A program made the position numbers and the translations under genes. Positions 1 to 12,188 of a stretch of 64,000 nt of DNA are shown here, piece after piece. Source of the stretch: Bryoerythrophyllum caledonicum (taxonomy: Eukaryota; Streptophyta; Bryopsida; Pottiales; Pottiaceae); the NCBI GenBank assembly GCA_963971425.1, contig OZ020517.1, positions 11,534,501 to 11,598,500 of the forward strand, given 5' to 3'. Numbering within the stretch: position 1 is the first letter of the stretch; every line of letters starts with the position of its first letter. The notes below the pieces were generated by a model, which saw only the letters and a list, made by a program, of their open reading frames with translations, was not told the origin of the DNA and searched no databases.

Positions 1-1043
1 CCAGGACGTTCTCACTAAACAACTGACTAACCTCGCAGTAGTTAGCGAGGAGTGGACCGCACCAAGTCACTAAACCGTCTCACGAGTTGACTAACCAAGG
101 AATTAGCGAAACCCAAGTGGACCCCACCAAAGTTGGCCATAACGAACTCGGTCGCCCTTCAATCATGGACCCTCACCCGCATCCCCCGCCCACAATCTTC
201 ACCCCCCGTTCATCCACCCCCGCCCCCACCCAAACCCGTCGCGGAACCCAACCCCGCTCCTGCTCTACGTGCTGACTTCCGGGGAACGCACCCAACTCCG
301 TCACGGAACGCAATCCGCCACTTCCATCCATCTCTCCGTCCAAGGCCACCCCAATATCTACGCCCGCGGTACATGCACGGACGAACGAGGACGGAGCTCG
401 TCCGCTCGCGAGCGCATGTGTGTGCACAAGTTGGTTGTCGTCGTCGCCTACTGCGATGAATTGGGTTCGGCATTTGCACTGTGAAAACACCGCAGCGGAG
501 CTTGGACCTCGCCGCTCCATCTCCTTGCTTGCTTCCGTCGCGGGCACGAGTGGGAGCAGCTCCGCATTTCGGTCTTCGGTGGAGCACAGGTTTAGATCTG
601 GGGAGTTGCGGGGATTGGGTGGGTGAGGTTCGCGGCGTCAATTTTGGCAGCGGGATGGGGGATCTGTTGTAGCGAACGGGGGAGGGAGGGAGGGATTGCG
701 AGGAGCGGTGGTGGTGGTGGTGGTGGTGGAGAGGTGAGTGGGGGTTGGTTCGTGACGATGTCAGAGAGGGTGGAGTGATGGATGCGTTCGCTTGTTTCGC
801 TTCGCGTCGCGTTTGCCGAATCGCCGGACACTGGGGGCGCTCGTTCCCATTGGCCTTCCAGCGTCTCTGTAACGGCTGCCGCGTCAATCCGGACTAGGGG
901 ATGGCAGGTTGGCCGTCGCCGGAAGGTGGGTTTTCGCTCTAGGGTCCGATCTGCCGCATGGTCGTTCGCGCGGCCCATGGATTGAGCCGGGGTTTCATGC
1001 GCGCAATTGGCCATGAGGGGCGTGTTGTAGGAGCGTTCCAAGC
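1..1043. promoter_or_regulatory. GC-rich upstream/5' leader region of the WDR44-like gene
   Basis: No gene is recognised here. Positions 1-130 hold an imperfect duplication of a roughly 65-bp unit (shared words such as CACTAAAC, GACTAACC, TTAGCGA and AAGT-GGACC). Positions about 709-729 are a GGT/GTG trinucleotide run. The stretch is far more GC-rich than the intergenic DNA downstream, as expected for a promoter and 5' UTR of the gene starting at 1044. Open frames here are proline/arginine-rich and look like by-products of base composition. No TATA box or transcription start could be fixed. Confidence 0.4.
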
Positions 1044-4000
1044 ATGGGCGAGGAGTTTGTGTCGGAGGATGAGTTTCACGAAACGTTCGAGGACATCGCA
1101 TCCGCATCGGGCTCAGACGAAGGGAGCGACGGCCATGGGAATCGCGTGGGGGCCGTGGTGAATCGGCCGCCGGTGTGGTCGCCGTCCGCGTTCGAATCCA
1201 AGTTTTCGATCTGGAAGGACGACCCCAGGAGCATCAACGAGCGCAGGCAGCGCTTCTTTAAGGAGAAAGGGCTGAAGAGCTCCCGAGACGAGCATGGCTT
1301 TGCTCATGTTGCGGCCCTGTCCGCGGGCGAGACGGCGAGTAAGAGGTCGCGCAATTCAGTCGACGCAGAAGAAGAAGAGAAATCATCATCTCGGGACCAC
1401 GATGATGAGCATGTGAGTCACCATCTTCTCCAGTTTTGTTGCCACATTGCCCCCTCTCACCATCAAATTCAATGGAGGTTTGTGGGATTTCTCTTGCAGT
1501 AGTTTAAACGATTGCCACATTGCTTCTCACCTTCAAATCATGGAAGTTGGTGATATCTCTGGTTTGTTGCCACATTTGGTTTTCTCACCATCTTATCCAT
1601 GTCAGTCATATGTTAAGTTCGGATACTTTGTGGCAGTAGGTGATTGACGATGATTCTGTGTCTGTGCAGGTGAAGCCGACATGCGACAAGTGTGGGGGCG
1701 AGCGGAAGGGCGGATCGCCGCAGCTCTACGCGCATGTGGAAAGTGTACAGGTAGAGAAGAATAACCGCGAGTTGGATTCAGATCATGGCCTCAACAACCA
1801 TGAGGAGAATTTTGCCGAGAACAATGTAGACAGTAGAGTGGAAGCAGACACAACCGAGTCACCTCTGAAATCGTCCTCAGGTGCGAAAGTCTGCGACTGC
1901 GTGGACTTCCGCTTTACCTACGAGGAGAGAACCGCGAGGTACCTAGCGAAGCCGGACAGCGAGAGCTTGTCGTCGTTGGAGGACGCGTACCGAGCGTCCA
2001 GCTCCCAGGAGACGCTCTCCAGCCCGGAGAGCTTCCTGGAGGAGGAGCGTCTGAAGATCCGCGACCTGGACAGCGGGAAGGAGTTTCTGATGAAGCGCTT
2101 TAACCGAGACGGCTCGTTGAACATGCTCCGGGAGGTCGCAACAGGGAAGGACCTCACATTGGCCGAGTTTGATAAGACGCTCGGTCTGTTTTCGCCCGTG
2201 ACACAAGAGCTTCACCGACGAGAAAGATATGGTGACAAGCCTGAGGCTAAAACCACTGACAGTAGCAAACCTGCGCACGTCACGAAACGGAAGAGCTGGA
2301 TGAAGCGCCTCCGAGGCGCCTTGAAGACGACGAGCTCTAAGGCGCTTGACGGTGGAAGCACACGCAGCGTTGTTGCTGCTACCGACGACAGCAGCCTTGA
2401 CGACACAGATGCGTCCTCCGTTGTGGGCTCTCTTGAATCCTCGCCCAAGAGAGACAGCTCGTTTGCAGGATTGGATCGGAACGAGTTCATCAAGCGTGGC
2501 TTGCTGCCCGGTATGCCGACTGACGGCCTTGATTCTTCGTTCTGGAGGAAGCCGCAGAAGGTGAAGGTAAAGCTGAGGCAGAAAAGCTCCAGGGATCTCC
2601 CGGATCTGCACTTGAGCCAGGAGATTGTGGCGCACCAGGGCGCCATTTGGACCATGAAGTTCAGTCCGGACGGCCGCTACCTTGCAAGCGCTGGACAGGA
2701 CCGCGTCGTCCATGTCTGGGAAGTTGTTGACCATCCATTGATGGCAGACTCAGGTAAGCTTGTTGGATCTCACTTCCTCTTTAGACTACGCTTTCCTCTT
2801 TCTAAAATCGTTAGAAGAGCTTGGTGGTGTTCGGTCCATGGAAGAGCTTGAAGAAAGTGTTTGCATGAACATTAACCACCTTTCTAGAAGATACGGGAAT
2901 AATACCAGGATGTTATTGATGAGAGTTATATGTGGTTTGGTTGTCAGATCATTGGGGTGGCTTGGAGAAGGGTGACGGGGAGTTGGAGCGGAGAGAGTTT
3001 AGTCCCAAAGTGGACAACGATGGGAGCATCAAGGGAGGGCAGGACCGAAGTATGGCGAAGGTGGAGAAAGAAGGAAGCACCAGGAGTGGAAAAGGGGCAC
3101 CTCGGAAGGGACACAAGCCTAGCAGCCGGAGCAAAGGGCCGGTTCCCAAGCTCTTCTGGCTCTCTGAGAAGCCCGTGTGCTCTTTCCGTGGCCACACGGA
3201 TGACATTCTGGACTTGTCATGGTCTCGAAGTCAGGTATGGACTGGATTTGCCGTGATTGAAACGTCGCCCACAGTTTCAATCAGATACATCTCTTTAGAA
3301 TTGCAATACTATTATTTCCTCACTTGTCATAGCTAAGAGCTTGGTGGTAGAATCCGTCAATGGAAGAGCTTCAACGTTGTGTAAACTTTTCGAGCTTTAA
3401 CGGGCGCTTTGTGTGGGTGTGTTTGTGTGCCAGTTTCTTTTGTCTTCATCAATGGACAAGACAGTACGATTGTGGCACATTTCATATGACGAATGTCTGC
3501 GGATATTCCCACACAATGATTATGGCAAGTCGATTGATTCACTCTCGAGGAGATTCGTGTTGTTTTTCCTGTAATGGATATTTATAAAGGTTGTTTGTTT
3601 CGAACTTTTTTGATGACATTTGTTGTGGTGGATGGCAGTTACTTGTGCACAGTTCAATCCTCTTGACGACCGCTACTTTCTCAGCGGGTCACTTGATGAC
3701 AAAGTGCGGATCTGGAGCATTCCTGATCACCATGTCGTCGATTGGAGTGACCTGCAAGAGATGGTCACAGCGGTATCCTACAGTCCGGACGGAAAGGTGC
3801 TTGTTTTGACACAATGGATACTCGTTGTGATGAAAAATACTTCATGCGCTCAATGTGCCGAGACTAACAGATTCTTAATGGTGTTCGGTTTCAGAAAGCG
3901 CTTGTTGGCTCTTACAAAGGAACGTGTCGCTTCTACAATGCTTCAGGTCAGTGCACAACCTTAGTCATTAAATTTTTTTGGTAGTATATCTCTTGTGATA

Positions 4001-5180
4001 TAATTCCTTTGCTTCCCCTTTTTAACTTGAAGTGTATTTTCCAGAAAACAAGCTGCAGCTGGAAGCTCACATAGACGTTCGTGAAGAGAATAAAAAGGCA
4101 CGAGGCAAGAAGATCACTGGATTACATGTGAGCATATGTGATAAGACATCTTATTTTTTGTACACATTGTTTTAATGCTGTTATTGTGTCAGGTATAGTG
4201 TCATATAAGATAGACGTGCACACATTAGATCATTGCTGTTCTCTACCTCATTAATCTTGTCAATGGCGATTGACACTCTGTTGTTAACAACAACTGCTTG
4301 GTATGCAGTGTATGCCCGGGGACCCACAGAAAGTCCTGGTCACATCCAACGACTCCCGTGTTCGTGTCTATGACGGCCTGAACCTCGTTGCCAAATACAA
4401 AGGTACGTCGCCTATCTGTCTCATTTCCTAACCTCTTCTCGCTACTTGAGGATTCACAGTAGAGATATCCACAAAGTGGCTGTGAGTTGGATTAGGCAGT
4501 AATGATCAAGCTCTTACGGGTGGAGATGGAAACAATGACTTGATATCGTTCTTTTCTACTCAGGTTTACGCAACGTGAAGAGCCAGATCTCGTCGTCCTT
4601 CTCGCCAACGGGCGACTTCATCATCAGCGCGAGCGAGGACTCGCGCGTGCTGCTCTGGAACGCCGCCAACCGCGACGTCTCCAACAAGACGTCCCTCTAC
4701 CGCCGCGACAAGCAGCTGTCCTGCGAGGAGTTCACGTCCAAGCACGTCTCCGTGGCCATCGCCTGGCCGGACTCCTCCTCAACCTCAACCTCCTCCTCCT
4801 CCCTAACCTCCACCTCAACCTTCCCATCCCTACCCGAAGAGAAAGACCACAAGTGCCCCACCTCCTCCTACTGCTTAGGCAGATCCCCTCTCGGGATCTT
4901 CGGCTCCGGCAGAAAAAACAGCGTGGCAGTGGCAGATGAACTCACATCAGCTTCCGCTCCTGATGCCTCTCCTCCTCGCGTGTTGCAGCGGTTCTTCCCC
5001 GAGTGTGGGCCCAAGGGAAGCGCTACTACTTGGCCTGAGGAGAAGCTTGGGGATGCCGAGGGGAGCGGTGGGGGCGAGGCCGTTGCTGCTTCCCCTGCTT
5101 GGGGACTAGTTATTGTTACTGCAGGCTTGGGCGGCGAAATCACCACTTTCCAAAATTATGGCTTCCCTGTTCGACTCTGA
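1044..5180 (+). CDS. WDR44-like WD40-repeat protein, nine exons
   Basis: Predicted exons are 1044-1412, 1670-2753, 2948-3234, 3434-3524, 3639-3796, 3895-3946, 4045-4127, 4309-4402 and 4564-5180. Phases agree throughout and give 944 codons plus TGA. The N-terminal third is acidic and serine-rich, with the plant-family motif [18 protein letters not shown] near residues 70-87. WD40 units begin near residue 438 ([19 protein letters not shown]...VHVWEV) and continue as [44 protein letters not shown] and [12 protein letters not shown]. This order and wording match the plant proteins related to WDR44 (a Rab11-binding protein in animals). The molecular role in plants is not settled, so trafficking is only an inference from the animal homologue. 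Intron 4 starts with GC (ATG/GCAAGT at 3525). The C-terminal 170 residues are low-complexity S/T and G/A-rich. The start ATG is the first in frame after the GC-rich leader. Confidence 0.93.
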
Positions 5181-6299
5181 ATACATAACCAAAAGAAAAA
5201 ACCGGCGCTTGATTCAGCGCCTCACTCATTTTTCTCGTTCAGTGTTTTCTTCTGTGATCTTTTCAGTTTTCTCTTGCGATGTCTTTCACCTTTCTCTGAT
5301 GATTATTTCGATCCTCTCTTGTGATTTTTTCTGGTGATTTTTTTGGTTTTTCCTGGTGATTTTTTTGGTTTTCCTCTCTTGTGATCTCTTCAGATTGTTC
5401 TCTTGTGATCTCTTCAGTCTATTGTGTTCTGGTTATGGCTATGGTACCAGAGTTAGCTGTTGAGAGTTAAGCCTTAACCCTTTAGTGTCCATGTTTCACC
5501 GAAACAAAAGTATGTGCTGATTTTTTTTTAAACTAACTTTGATGGAAATAGAATGCCTAGTTTTAGTATCCAACCTTACAAATTTGAACTCAGGGCATGA
5601 CATATGCACAACATCCAAGGGTTGATGGATTAGATTACAGTGTCCAGAGTTACCGTATATTGGTAATGAAAATTGTGGACTTTGGAGGGTATACTACTTT
5701 ATCCATCAATAGATTCTTGCAAGAATTATTGTAATTTGAGTTACTGTGGTTCACATGTGCACTAAGTCAATAGCTTCACATTGACATGTTATATGTGGAG
5801 AAAACATTTATACATAATTATTGATGATTTTTTTACTTTTGTCTGCAAAGAAGAAAGGTGGCAACACTTACTTTACATGTTACCAAGTGTTGTGCACCGT
5901 GTTACAAGATTTGTTTGCAAGATGTTACAATTTGTGGGAGAAATTCAGCTTTCTATAATTTCTCTTGATCTAGTTGATGGTCAATTCACATGCTTTGATT
6001 GAAAAAGTGAAGCTCAGAGCTTTTTTACAATCTCTCTGTATGTAAAAGTATTTGTGAAAAAAGTATCGGTGAAGTCGTAACCTTGGTAAGACCAGAGTGC
6101 ACCATTTGGCATCACCTCATGGTTGGTTGGTTTATAAAAGGTTATGAAAGTGTGCAAAAGGGCGTGTGGGTAGGGCACCCAAGCACGCCTTCAAATCTTG
6201 ATACCCGCTACATCCATGTTTTGGAATATGTTACAGTAACTCGACATGGAGAACTTGAGGGAAGTGGGGACTTGGGGAATTCAGTAGCTATTAAGGTGA
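5181..6299. other. 3' flank of the WDR44-like gene, no gene seen
   Basis: Positions 5270-5420 are a T-rich tract with short tandem repeats of the type GTGATTTTTTTGGTTTTTCC and TCTTGTGATCTCTTCAG, probably 3' UTR. At 5474 a TTAA followed by CCCTTTAGTGTCC resembles the end of the piggyBac-like MITEs found elsewhere in the window, but no matching second end was found nearby. The remainder is AT-rich with no supportable coding sequence. Confidence 0.4.
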
Positions 6300-6610
6300 G
6301 CCCCCCTAAAACCGACAAGTTAAGGAATGTGCATATATGGAGAGAGGAGATAAGTAAACTATCATTTTTCAGTGATAGCCAATAGAATTACAATTCCAAC
6401 CCAAGTGATTTCATATTTTTCGATGAAAACTGAATTAGTTATGAATTTTCAAATTGTGCAGCCATGTTTAGTGGGTGGCCAGCAGTAGGTACCCCCATAA
6501 CCAACGACCAAAAGTAAGGGTCTTGACTAATAGCAAACCTCCATTTGGAGGTGAGTTGGTGGTAATGGGATGGAGGGTTGGATATACCCCAATTTTATAG
6601 GCGTTGGCTA
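6300..6610 (+). repeat. Dispersed repeat shared with 55375-55661 (opposite strand)
   Basis: The segment and the reverse complement of 55375-55661 share long stretches, for example GTGATTTCATATTTTTC, AACATGG/CCATGTT with the flanking GGGTGGCC, GGTTGGATATACCCCAATTT and TATGGAGAGAGG. The copies are diverged but colinear. No coding content or clear terminal repeats were found, so the class is unassigned. Confidence 0.6.
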
Positions 6611-6639
6611 TGGGTTTTTGTTGGTTATGGGGAGGCTTA

Positions 6640-6765
6640 CCTTAGATCAATGGAAGAGTTTGGTCCTTTGTCAGCTAGGAAGTGTAGAAGAGCTTGGTGG
6701 TCTCTCAACTCTAGTTAGAGGTAGTTTTCAGCTGCCTTTGAGAAAGGAGAGGTCATGTTGTACCT
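6640..6765 (+). repeat. Partial copy of the intron MITE family (TTTGTAAAG ends)
   Basis: The stretch matches the 5' half of the family found in the DUS3 introns: AGCTTGGTGGTCTCTCAACT, then CTGCCTTTGAGAA and GAGGTCATGTTGTACC. The 3' half is missing. Confidence 0.55.
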
Positions 6766-7551
6766 AGTGAAGTTGTTTTGTGCGAATTTTTGTTTTTTTG
6801 CTACACGGACGATACCCCTGCGAATTGATACACAGGGATTGTAAAAAATCAAATATCAATATCACCTCATACCCGCGGGTATAGATAGGACCTGAGCCTC
6901 AACCAACGTGAAAAGACCTGTGATGAGCCGAGGTGGGACGTGTGATGCGATTAAGTGTACTGAATGTAGCCAGATCTAATTGAGAGGACTCCTGAGGGAG
7001 ACAGAGTGGCGCGGAGCGGAGCACCTACGGTGCCACAACTTGTCCACTTCCAGATTGGAAAATTGTAGGGTTGTCGCAGAAGTTGCCCCTCCAAATTCAC
7101 TCTCGTAGCTGTTTTTGCGCCATGTTCCTCTTGTTCCTCGTTTTCCTCCGCGACTTCGATGCTTTTGAGTGCTCGCGAGTCGCACCAATGTGCTCCAGGG
7201 CCCAGCCGCTCAGTGTTTTTTTAGTGATCGGCCTATAGTGTAACGTGTTTCGTGTAGTGAATCAGGAGTTTGGACCTTCAACCTTGCTTGATTGGACCGG
7301 CGGTTTAGCGAGCGTCTGCGACTCTGCAGACTGCGTGATACACGGTGTGACAGTGCAGCGCGCAACTTCGCTGGAGCCTGGCGGCATGGCAGAAATTGGA
7401 CTCTAGAGTCTGGATCTAATTGTTCGTTCAACGAGCCAACGATGAGGTGGCGCAGAGCATCAGTCTGCGAGAAATTCACAGAGGTACGTTCCCGCAGCTC
7501 ACCTTTAAATTTGCAGCCGCCCTCCGTCTCTGTCATTCATTTCTTTACTTT

Positions 7552-7574
7552 GGGTTTAGGGTTTAGGGTTTAGG
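7552..7574 (+). repeat. Three plant telomere-type TTTAGGG units (telo-box)
   Basis: GGGTTTAGGGTTTAGGGTTTAGG lies 18 bases before the first ATG of the hAT-type gene. In plants such AAACCCTA boxes are known promoter elements of growth-related genes and are also found as interstitial telomere repeats. Which applies here is unknown. Confidence 0.7.
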
Positions 7575-7591
7575 CGTAAATTCTCAGTCCA

Positions 7592-10500
7592 ATGTCTAGG
7601 AGTAATTCGGTGTCTCCATTGCTTGCCGAGGTGGGAGCGATGGCTTCTCAAGTCAGGTTTCGAGGAAAGAAACATGTGCAGGGCAGGCTCCCCACGTCGT
7701 ATCGTGCGAAGGTTTTTGAATCTAGGAGGGGGATGCTTGCTTCATTGAAGCCGTGTCAATCTTTGCTTGGTTTGTCTCTTGAGTCTGATAGCCTGAACCA
7801 GATGCATCTTGCTGAGATTGTCTAGTCTCAGGGTGTTTCGGGAGATTATAGACAGGAAGGGAGTGACGGAAGCACTGCCTTCAAGCCTTGCAAGGTGGTC
7901 CACCTCTTAGACTCAGAGCCAATGCCGATGAGGTCCGAGGTTGGGAAGGTCATTTGTCGTCCCCTATTTTCTGACTTGGTTTTGTTGTCCTTTAACTCGG
8001 AGGTTAAGGGTGAGAGCTCCTCCCAAGGGGGCTCCAGAGGCTATGTGCGAAAGTTCCAACCCTCTTGGGCAGCCTCCTTTTCTTCGGCCGAGCCTGTCTA
8101 CAACGATGCCGGAGTTGCGCACATGGTGAAGTGTACAATCTGTACAAGGATTGAGAAGCGCATTACAACCATTTGCATGAAGAAGGACAATCTCAACAAA
8201 CATGTTGGTTGGAAGTATGCAACCAGAAGTATGCCGAAGGCGGGAGTCTTGAAAGGAGAATGGTACCGTGACCGCCAGAACAAGCACTTCAAGAACGAGA
8301 GGTTGTTTGCGGCCTTGGGGCGTGACACTGTTCTGGACATCCTCGAGAAGGACAATCCAGCAGCCGGACACAAGAAAATTGAGCAATTCGTGCTGATTTT
8401 TTGGCTCTTGAGTAATGGCCGACCGTTGAGGGACTACCCTGTTGCACTGGAGCTCTTCAATTTCCTCAATGTTTCCTGTTCCAAGAAACACTGGTGCTTG
8501 TCATCGGCGTGGGGCATGGCAGAGGCGTTGCATCATGTCTTCCGCATGAAAGTGAAGTCCCTCTTACTTTCTGCTCGTTTCATTGCAATGTCAGCCGATG
8601 AGGTTACTTCAATTGATAATGCTTCCTGGATCTCTATTCATGCGTATGTAGTTGTGGACAATGTGAGAGTGCCCTTACAGTTGGCATTGGAGAGAGTTGT
8701 TGCCACTGGCAGGGCAGGAAGCGACCACATTACAAAGGTCGTCATGGCAGCCCTTTTGAGGCCTGGTGGTCTTACGTACGAGCAAATCATGGAGAGGCAA
8801 GTCTCATTCGGTGCTGACGGACACAGTGTGTTCCAAGGCTGTAGAAACGACGTTACAGTTCAGATTAGAGACAAATATGCCCCGCACCTGATAGGTGTTC
8901 ATTGCATAGCTCATCGGACGAACTTGGTTGTCCAGGCCATGTCCGGTACTTACCTTGTAGCCCGTACCGAAGTCCTCTTACAGAAAGTCTACGAGTATTT
9001 CTCGAAGAGTTCTAAGAGGCATTTGGAGTTCACAAAACTAGCTGACATTATGGAAACAAAGGGGAGAAAGATCTTGAAGCATGTCAAAACCCGTTGGTTG
9101 AGCTTGCTTCTACTCTCTCAACGCGTACTTAGTGAGTACCGCACCCTGGTGATGAAGATGGAGTTAGATGATTCGAAGGATACTAACTCGAAGAATCTGT
9201 TGGCTTCTCTCACGGACATTGAGACCCTGCTCGGGCTTGCATGCCTGATTCCGCTCATGGAGGTCATTGACTGCATGATGCAGTTCGTGCAAGTGAGGGA
9301 TGTGTATGTGTGTGATTTCGAAGCCGCCCTTAGGGAGTGCCAATTGCAAATTGGCACAATGTTCTTGGATCCTGAATCGGCCTTCAAGTCAGATAATTTT
9401 GATTTGTTGCATGGGCTGGAGGAGACGTGCTCTCCAGCCATTCGTTTGAAGTGGGTCAATGACCTCAACTAGAACGATGTAGAGCACCTTGCCTTCGCAG
9501 GCTCAGAGGTCTCAAACAACGTCTGGCTTTATGAAACTAACTTTGTGACTCGTGCAAAAACAATGGTTACTCGACACGTTTGGGCCGCTGCCATTGCGAG
9601 GACGAAGGACGTAGTCACAGGTAAGATCCCGCCCCTCTTACAAATTCCTATCCATGTGATTGAAGGTCGGACAATCTCCATTGTTCTCTTTCGTTGTTGT
9701 CCCTCTTCTATATGTTGCACTATTTGGGCCGAGTTAGGCCTTCTTCTCACTGCTTTGACTGCTCGTTTCAATGCGTTGTTCACGTTTTTGACTTGCTCTC
9801 TGCTCGTTGTGTTGTTCTCGTCGTTTTCCTATTCACCATGGTTGTTGTGTTGTTCATTTGTGTTGTTCACGTCGTTTTCCTGTTCTCTTTCGTCGTTGTG
9901 ATGCGTCTTTGTGTTGTTCATGTCGTTCCTATTCACCATGGTCGTTGTGTTCACGTCACATTCCAGTTCACCATGTTCGTTGTGTAGTTCATTTGTGTTG
10001 TTCTGGTCTCGTTCATGTTCACCATGGTCGTTGTGTAGTTCATTTGTGTTGTTCACACCGTTCCTGTTCACAATGCAAATAGTGTTGTTCACGTCGTTTT
10101 CCTGTTCACCATGGTTGTTGTATTGTTAATTTGTGTTGTTCACTACATGCCGTTGTTCAGGTCGTTGTCACAGCCTGGCGTTGTTGCGTTGCAGTGAAGT
10201 GTACTCTGTGTCGCTCGTTGCATTGTTCTTACTCCGCTTGACTTCAGTCGATGTGTGTATTGTGCAGGGGTTGCCCGCTCCATTGCTGCGGAGCTGCATT
10301 TCCGATTCCCTTCGCAGCCGATCATAGATGCCCCGGGAGTAGTGTTCCCGCAGTTCTGGAGGGATGAGTATGTTGACGAGTCATTTTTCAAGCACCTTGC
10401 GGTGCTGAAGTAGCATTTCTGCCAGGCGAAGAGCATTACGGGATGGCCTGACCGAAGTGATGTTAGTACCGCAGGGCTCCTATTTGCCCACGCCCTTGAT

Positions 10501-10875
10501 GCTGAAAGCGCCATGTTTCGCTTGGCGATGAAGGCAAATTGGTCCACTGCCATGGCTCGGCCCATCACCATCAATCCTTTGACGAGGGCATGGCCGCACC
10601 TTGGGGCAAATAGCATCTTGCTAGCAGGCTTACCCGAGTACTTCAAACTTGCTGAGATTGCCACTGTGCTTGTTCTTGGCAGCGTGGAAGATGAGTGAAT
10701 GTTTTCTACGTTTGGCTCTGTGAAAAGTAAAGTTCAAAATAAACTAACGGACCACATGGCTTTGTGTGTACAAATGTACACGCAGAAGTTTTGGAGCTTG
10801 GAAAGTTTCCCCTTCAATGAGGCCATAGCCGAGTGGATGGCTATCAAGCCAAGATATGTTGTAGATGGGCAGTAA
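7592..10875 (+). pseudogene. hAT transposase gene (ZNF862-like/DUF4371 type), two exons with in-frame stops
   Basis: Exon 1 is 7592-9620 and exon 2 is 10268-10875; the GT...AG intron keeps phase. The frame from the ATG at 7592 stays open except for four stops: TAG 7823, TAG 9470, TAG 10411 and TGA 10696. The final TAA is at 10873. A C-x2-C...H zinc-finger-like segment (VKCTICTRIEKR...KDNLNKHVG) precedes an RNase H-like DDE core: MSADEVTSIDNASW (first Asp), GADGHSVFQGCRND (second Asp), CIAHRTNLVVQ, KTRWLSL. Exon 2 carries the hAT dimerisation region (LVLGSVEDE, then STFGSVKSKVQNKLTDH). This organisation matches ZNF862-like hAT proteins. All four stops can be explained by C-to-T changes (CAG to TAG, CGA to TGA), as expected after cytosine methylation of a silenced element. 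Terminal inverted repeats and target duplications were not found, so element ends are unknown. A domesticated gene is less likely given the stops. Confidence 0.85.
9770..10150 (+). repeat. Imperfect ~50-bp minisatellite inside the hAT intron
   Basis: Words such as GTGTTGTTCATTTGTGTTG, GTTCACGTCGTT and TCCTGTTCACCATGGT recur six or more times. The array lies entirely within the intron (9621-10267) of the hAT gene and produces spurious Asn/His-rich open frames on the minus strand. Confidence 0.75.
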
Positions 10876-11089
10876 GTTTGAGCCTAGTTTCGACTCAGGC
10901 GAGGTGTTTTGGTGACATCAGTGAAGTTCACTGTGGCAGAATCTGAACTCGCCCTTGTTTCCATACTCGCAGTTAATTTTGTGTCTCTTGACATGGATAA
11001 CAACCACCACTATGTTATATTAATGTACTTGAATCTAAATTGTTTGTTTTGTAGACTCTTGTTTATGTATGTTTTGATCACGTATTGAC

Positions 11090-11492
11090 TAAGGTTGGAT
11101 GACCTATAACCACCAACTTAAGCTTGCTGATCTATTTATAGCGTTTGTATACGTGGTAAGACATTTTTTGGGAATTAAAAATAGGATTTCATGAATATTG
11201 CAATTGTCGTGACCATTTATTTCTTCATATTGAAATTGCTACAAATTTTCAAAGTGGATAGTAAGCCGTGACCCATTCCTCGACATACAAAACTCTCTAT
11301 TTCCACACTAAGTTGTACCAATAACCACTTCTGCATTGACTAAAAACCGGTAGCTTTGAACCAATCATGAATTGACACCCAATCACAAATGACTTCCTAA
11401 AATTTCGGAAATGGGGTGGGTCTGTGGTGGTTTTGGTACACTTTAGCGTCTCCATTATGGAGTTCGTGGTGGTTATAGGTCATCCAACCTTA
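11090..11492 (+). mobile_element. Tc1/mariner-like MITE, copy 1 (TA target duplication)
   Basis: Inverted ends AGGTTGGATGACCTATAACC (from 11092) and GGTTATAGGTCATCCAACCT (to 11490) are perfect over at least 20 bases and are flanked by TA on both sides. There is no coding capacity. A second copy lies at 43153-43556 with the same ends and TA flanks. Confidence 0.85.
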
Positions 11493-12188
11493 GGGCGTCG
11501 GAGTGTGTGTTTGTCGTGTGCAGGTTATTGAGGTGTCTGTAGTGTGAGCTGAAGAATAAGCAAAGTCTTCGTTCCACAAGTAAAGTAGTTAGCAAAATTC
11601 AATACAGTAATTAGACATTTGATAGCATGATACAGCGGGAAAATTATGCAAAGTAGCGTGCTGTAGCTACCTTGAAACTCCCCATTGAGTAAATTTTTTT
11701 CAATACAAAACTACAGTTTTAGCTACAATTTCTGAGGCTACGAATGTTTGGAAAAAGTGGCCCAAATTTTTTTCACCTGCGGCGCACCATTCAGCACACC
11801 CTATTTGTTCAACTTGCACCTCTATGCACACCAAAAAAAAACACTGGTTGTATCATGAATCTCAATGGTCTTCTTCCTCTTTGAGCTGATTATAGGGCTA
11901 TTTGAGGCAGATTTTCACAATTAAAAATGAGAAAAAGAGGTGAAAAGTTGCAGTATCTTTGCCTTACTCTGAGAAGAACATTGCAAGTAATAATAACTCT
12001 AATAATATTGCACATAAATTGACTGGCACCAACGTGTTAAGCTCGTCCAATGTACAGTATGGCCTCCGAAATTTCTCTACTGAAAAAACAACAAAACTCC
12101 CAGGAAAAGTTTAGCCCTGAGAGAATTTTCTATGCTGCTAGTGGTGCAAAGGAACCCCAATCCCATTCCTTCCTTCCTCAACAGAAAA
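11493..12188. other. Intergenic between the hAT gene and DUS3, with a partial MITE
   Basis: Positions 11850-11975 match the 3' half of the intron MITE family (CTCTTTGAGCTGATTATAG, then GCAGTATCTTTGCC). No gene is seen in the rest. Confidence 0.5.

Noticed and set aside
210-1107. Long Pro/Arg-rich open frames in the GC-rich leader
   Set aside because: They overlap on both strands, have no recognisable domain and are explained by GC-rich composition upstream of the WDR44-like gene.
1943-2734. 263-codon minus-strand frame opposite WDR44 exon 2
   Set aside because: It is antisense to a well-supported exon and has no domain; a shadow of codon bias.
7552-7574. Chromosome end or telomere
   Set aside because: Only three units, internal, with unique genes on both sides.
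7964-8491. 175-codon minus-strand frame opposite the hAT exon
   Set aside because: Antisense to a recognised transposase; no homology seen.
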